64,000 bases of DNA from Ariolimax columbianus (taxonomy: Eukaryota > Mollusca > Gastropoda > Stylommatophora > Arionidae), in NCBI GenBank assembly GCA_036924085.1, contig JAVGWX010000012.1:33558119-33622118 (forward strand). The letters are read 5' to 3'. The position numbers and the translations under genes are program-made. Positions 62,786-64,000 of this stretch are shown piece after piece. Position 1 is the stretch's first letter. Every line of letters begins with the position of its first letter. The notes under the pieces are model-generated. The model was not told the origin of the DNA and searched no databases. It saw only the letters and a program-made list of their open reading frames with translations.

Positions 62786-63385
62786 TGCATCAAAGGAAAT
62801 TGTGTGGTTTCTGTATAAATGTGTTATATACGATGCAATTTCTAGCACCATGCACAACTCTCTTTGGTCGCAGTTTATCATATGCATGGACATATGGACA
62901 TTCAGTGGGCCTTTTCTGTTCTCACCGGTAATGAACCCGAGATTCACTCTTGAGAATCATATATCGTTTCACTCCAGCGTGAAGCATTGGCCAGAACTGC
63001 AGTTGGTCGATTTGAATGAAAGCATGTTTCCAAGAATGTGCAATAATTCAGCATTTCGCTCCACCTTCAATAACAGTAAAGCACTACATCTGGTCCCTTT
63101 ATAGGAAGCATGTATCGGAACTTTTACAGTTGCTTATTATAATGGCAGATTTCTAAAAGGATGAGGTTGCCAGCCCTGAGAAAAGGCAAAGGCCGTCGTC
63201 CATCGTAGACGATGATGGTATTATTAATTTTGCTAGCGCTATTTTTAATTAAGGATTAACTGCGCTACTTTTTATCCTCACTCTCACGTCTCGAGCCGCC
63301 CGACCTCAGTGGCAAGTCAAGGACAAGACTAGGGGGCGACTACGAGATACAGGGGACTCCGCATCAAGCACCCGTAAAAAAGACG
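62786..63385. other. No gene recognised
   Basis: A 100-codon open frame at 62802-63104 does not coincide with any repeat I recognise and has no domain I can name. It could be chance. Confidence 0.4.
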
Positions 63386-63390
63386 GCGAA

Positions 63391-63456
63391 GTCCGGAGTC
63401 GAACCCACATCACCTGATCACGAGGCCGGCTGCCTAACCACTTCGCCACAGAATCA
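63391..63456 (-). repeat. tRNA-like SINE head or tRNA pseudogene
   Basis: The minus strand has A box TGGCGAAGTGGTTAGGC (63432-63448) and B box GGTTCGACTCC (63395-63405) with tRNA-like spacing. A T run (TTTTTT) follows about 20 bp downstream in sense, a possible pol III terminator. The acceptor stem does not pair well, so it is a SINE head or pseudogene. Confidence 0.6.
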
Positions 63457-63720
63457 CATACAACCCTATTTAATCGGTTTTGACAGCATGTATGGAATGT
63501 GACAGTGACTCCATTCTTTTCATCACATACAATTAAAAACACAATTGTTTGCCCCAATGACAGACGTGCTTTGCAATAAATCGTCAGGGAATCGTATTAC
63601 AAACCGGGCGAAACAAAAGGCGCACACACGCACGTCAATATACAGAGGGACATATAGACAGGCAGTGAAAGTAGTTTCTGGATGGTCTTTGTATATGACA
63701 GGCAAGAAAGGGGGGGGGGG
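63457..63720. other. No gene recognised; G run at end
   Basis: Non-coding sequence ending in a G run at about 63710-63721 that borders the terminal minisatellite. Confidence 0.4.
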
Positions 63721-63754
63721 GTGAACAAGGGAAGTAATTCATATAATAGACTTC

Positions 63755-64000
63755 ATTGCACCTGTGGCACCCATATGTGCTTAGTTCTTTCCATTATACC
63801 TGGGGCACCCATATGTGCTTAGTTCTTTCCATTACACCTGGGGCACCCATATGTGCTTAGTTCTTTCCATTACACCTGGGGCACCCATATGTGCTTAGTT
63901 CTTTCCATTACACCTGGGGCACCCATATGTGCTTAGTTCTTTCCATTACACTTGGGGGCACCCATATGTGCTTAGTTCTGTCCATTACACTTGGGGGCAC
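63755..64000. repeat. Minisatellite, 38-bp unit, runs off the window
   Basis: At least six units read ACCCATATGTGCTTAGTTCT then TTCCATTACACCTGGGGC (starts 63769, 63807 and so on). The array continues past the window end. Confidence 0.95.

Noticed and set aside
62802..63104. 100-codon open frame as a host exon
   Set aside because: No domain, no start context and no splice partners that I can support.
63391..63456. Functional tRNA gene
   Set aside because: A and B boxes are present, but the acceptor and anticodon stems do not pair convincingly; it is better read as a SINE head or pseudogene.

Overview
The window is animal nuclear DNA: one host gene with long introns, embedded in and followed by dense transposable elements. 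There are no operons, bacterial-style genes or CRISPR arrays. An embedded 18S rRNA fragment carries variants that I associate with lophotrochozoans. Together with EAR-repeat genes, tRNA-headed SINEs and CR1-, RTE- and I-like LINEs, this suggests a mollusc. That taxonomic call is an inference.

Region 1 (1847-27778, + strand) holds the last eight coding exons of a TSPEAR-like gene (laminin-G/EAR-repeat protein). I joined them by splice sites and codon phase. All seven junctions keep frame, giving 437 codons plus a TGA: the end of a laminin-G-like region followed by about seven EAR repeats, enough for a seven-bladed propeller. Its 5' exons lie upstream of the window. A broken DD34D mariner sits at 103-1462. 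The introns hold minisatellites, two SINE families (here SINE-A with a GAA tail and SINE-B with a CAA tail), LINE fragments, a deleted piggyBac and a 5.84-kb I-group LINE.

The most interesting object is that LINE (7660-13503, minus strand). It is bounded by an exact 14-bp target-site duplication. It carries a 1302-codon endonuclease/RT/RNase H ORF and ends 3' in (GAA)n. At its 5' end, inside the duplication, lies an 18S rRNA fragment of about 333 bp (13171-13503). This is preceded by two shorter diverged 18S pieces, and each of the three pieces is paired with a conserved hairpin. It is either a LINE-rRNA retrotransposition chimera or a LINE whose 5' leader is built from 18S-derived monomers.

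Region 2 (28 kb to the end) has no host gene I can recognise. It holds an apparently intact piggyBac (28273-30888, TTAA flanks, matching inverted repeats, 594-codon transposase), a nearly complete CR1-like LINE (40815-43455) with several relatives, many RTE-like LINE 3' ends, tRNA-derived SINE heads, nested SINE insertions with clear target-site duplications, and numerous minisatellites, some visibly expanded from pieces of SINE-A or SINE-B.
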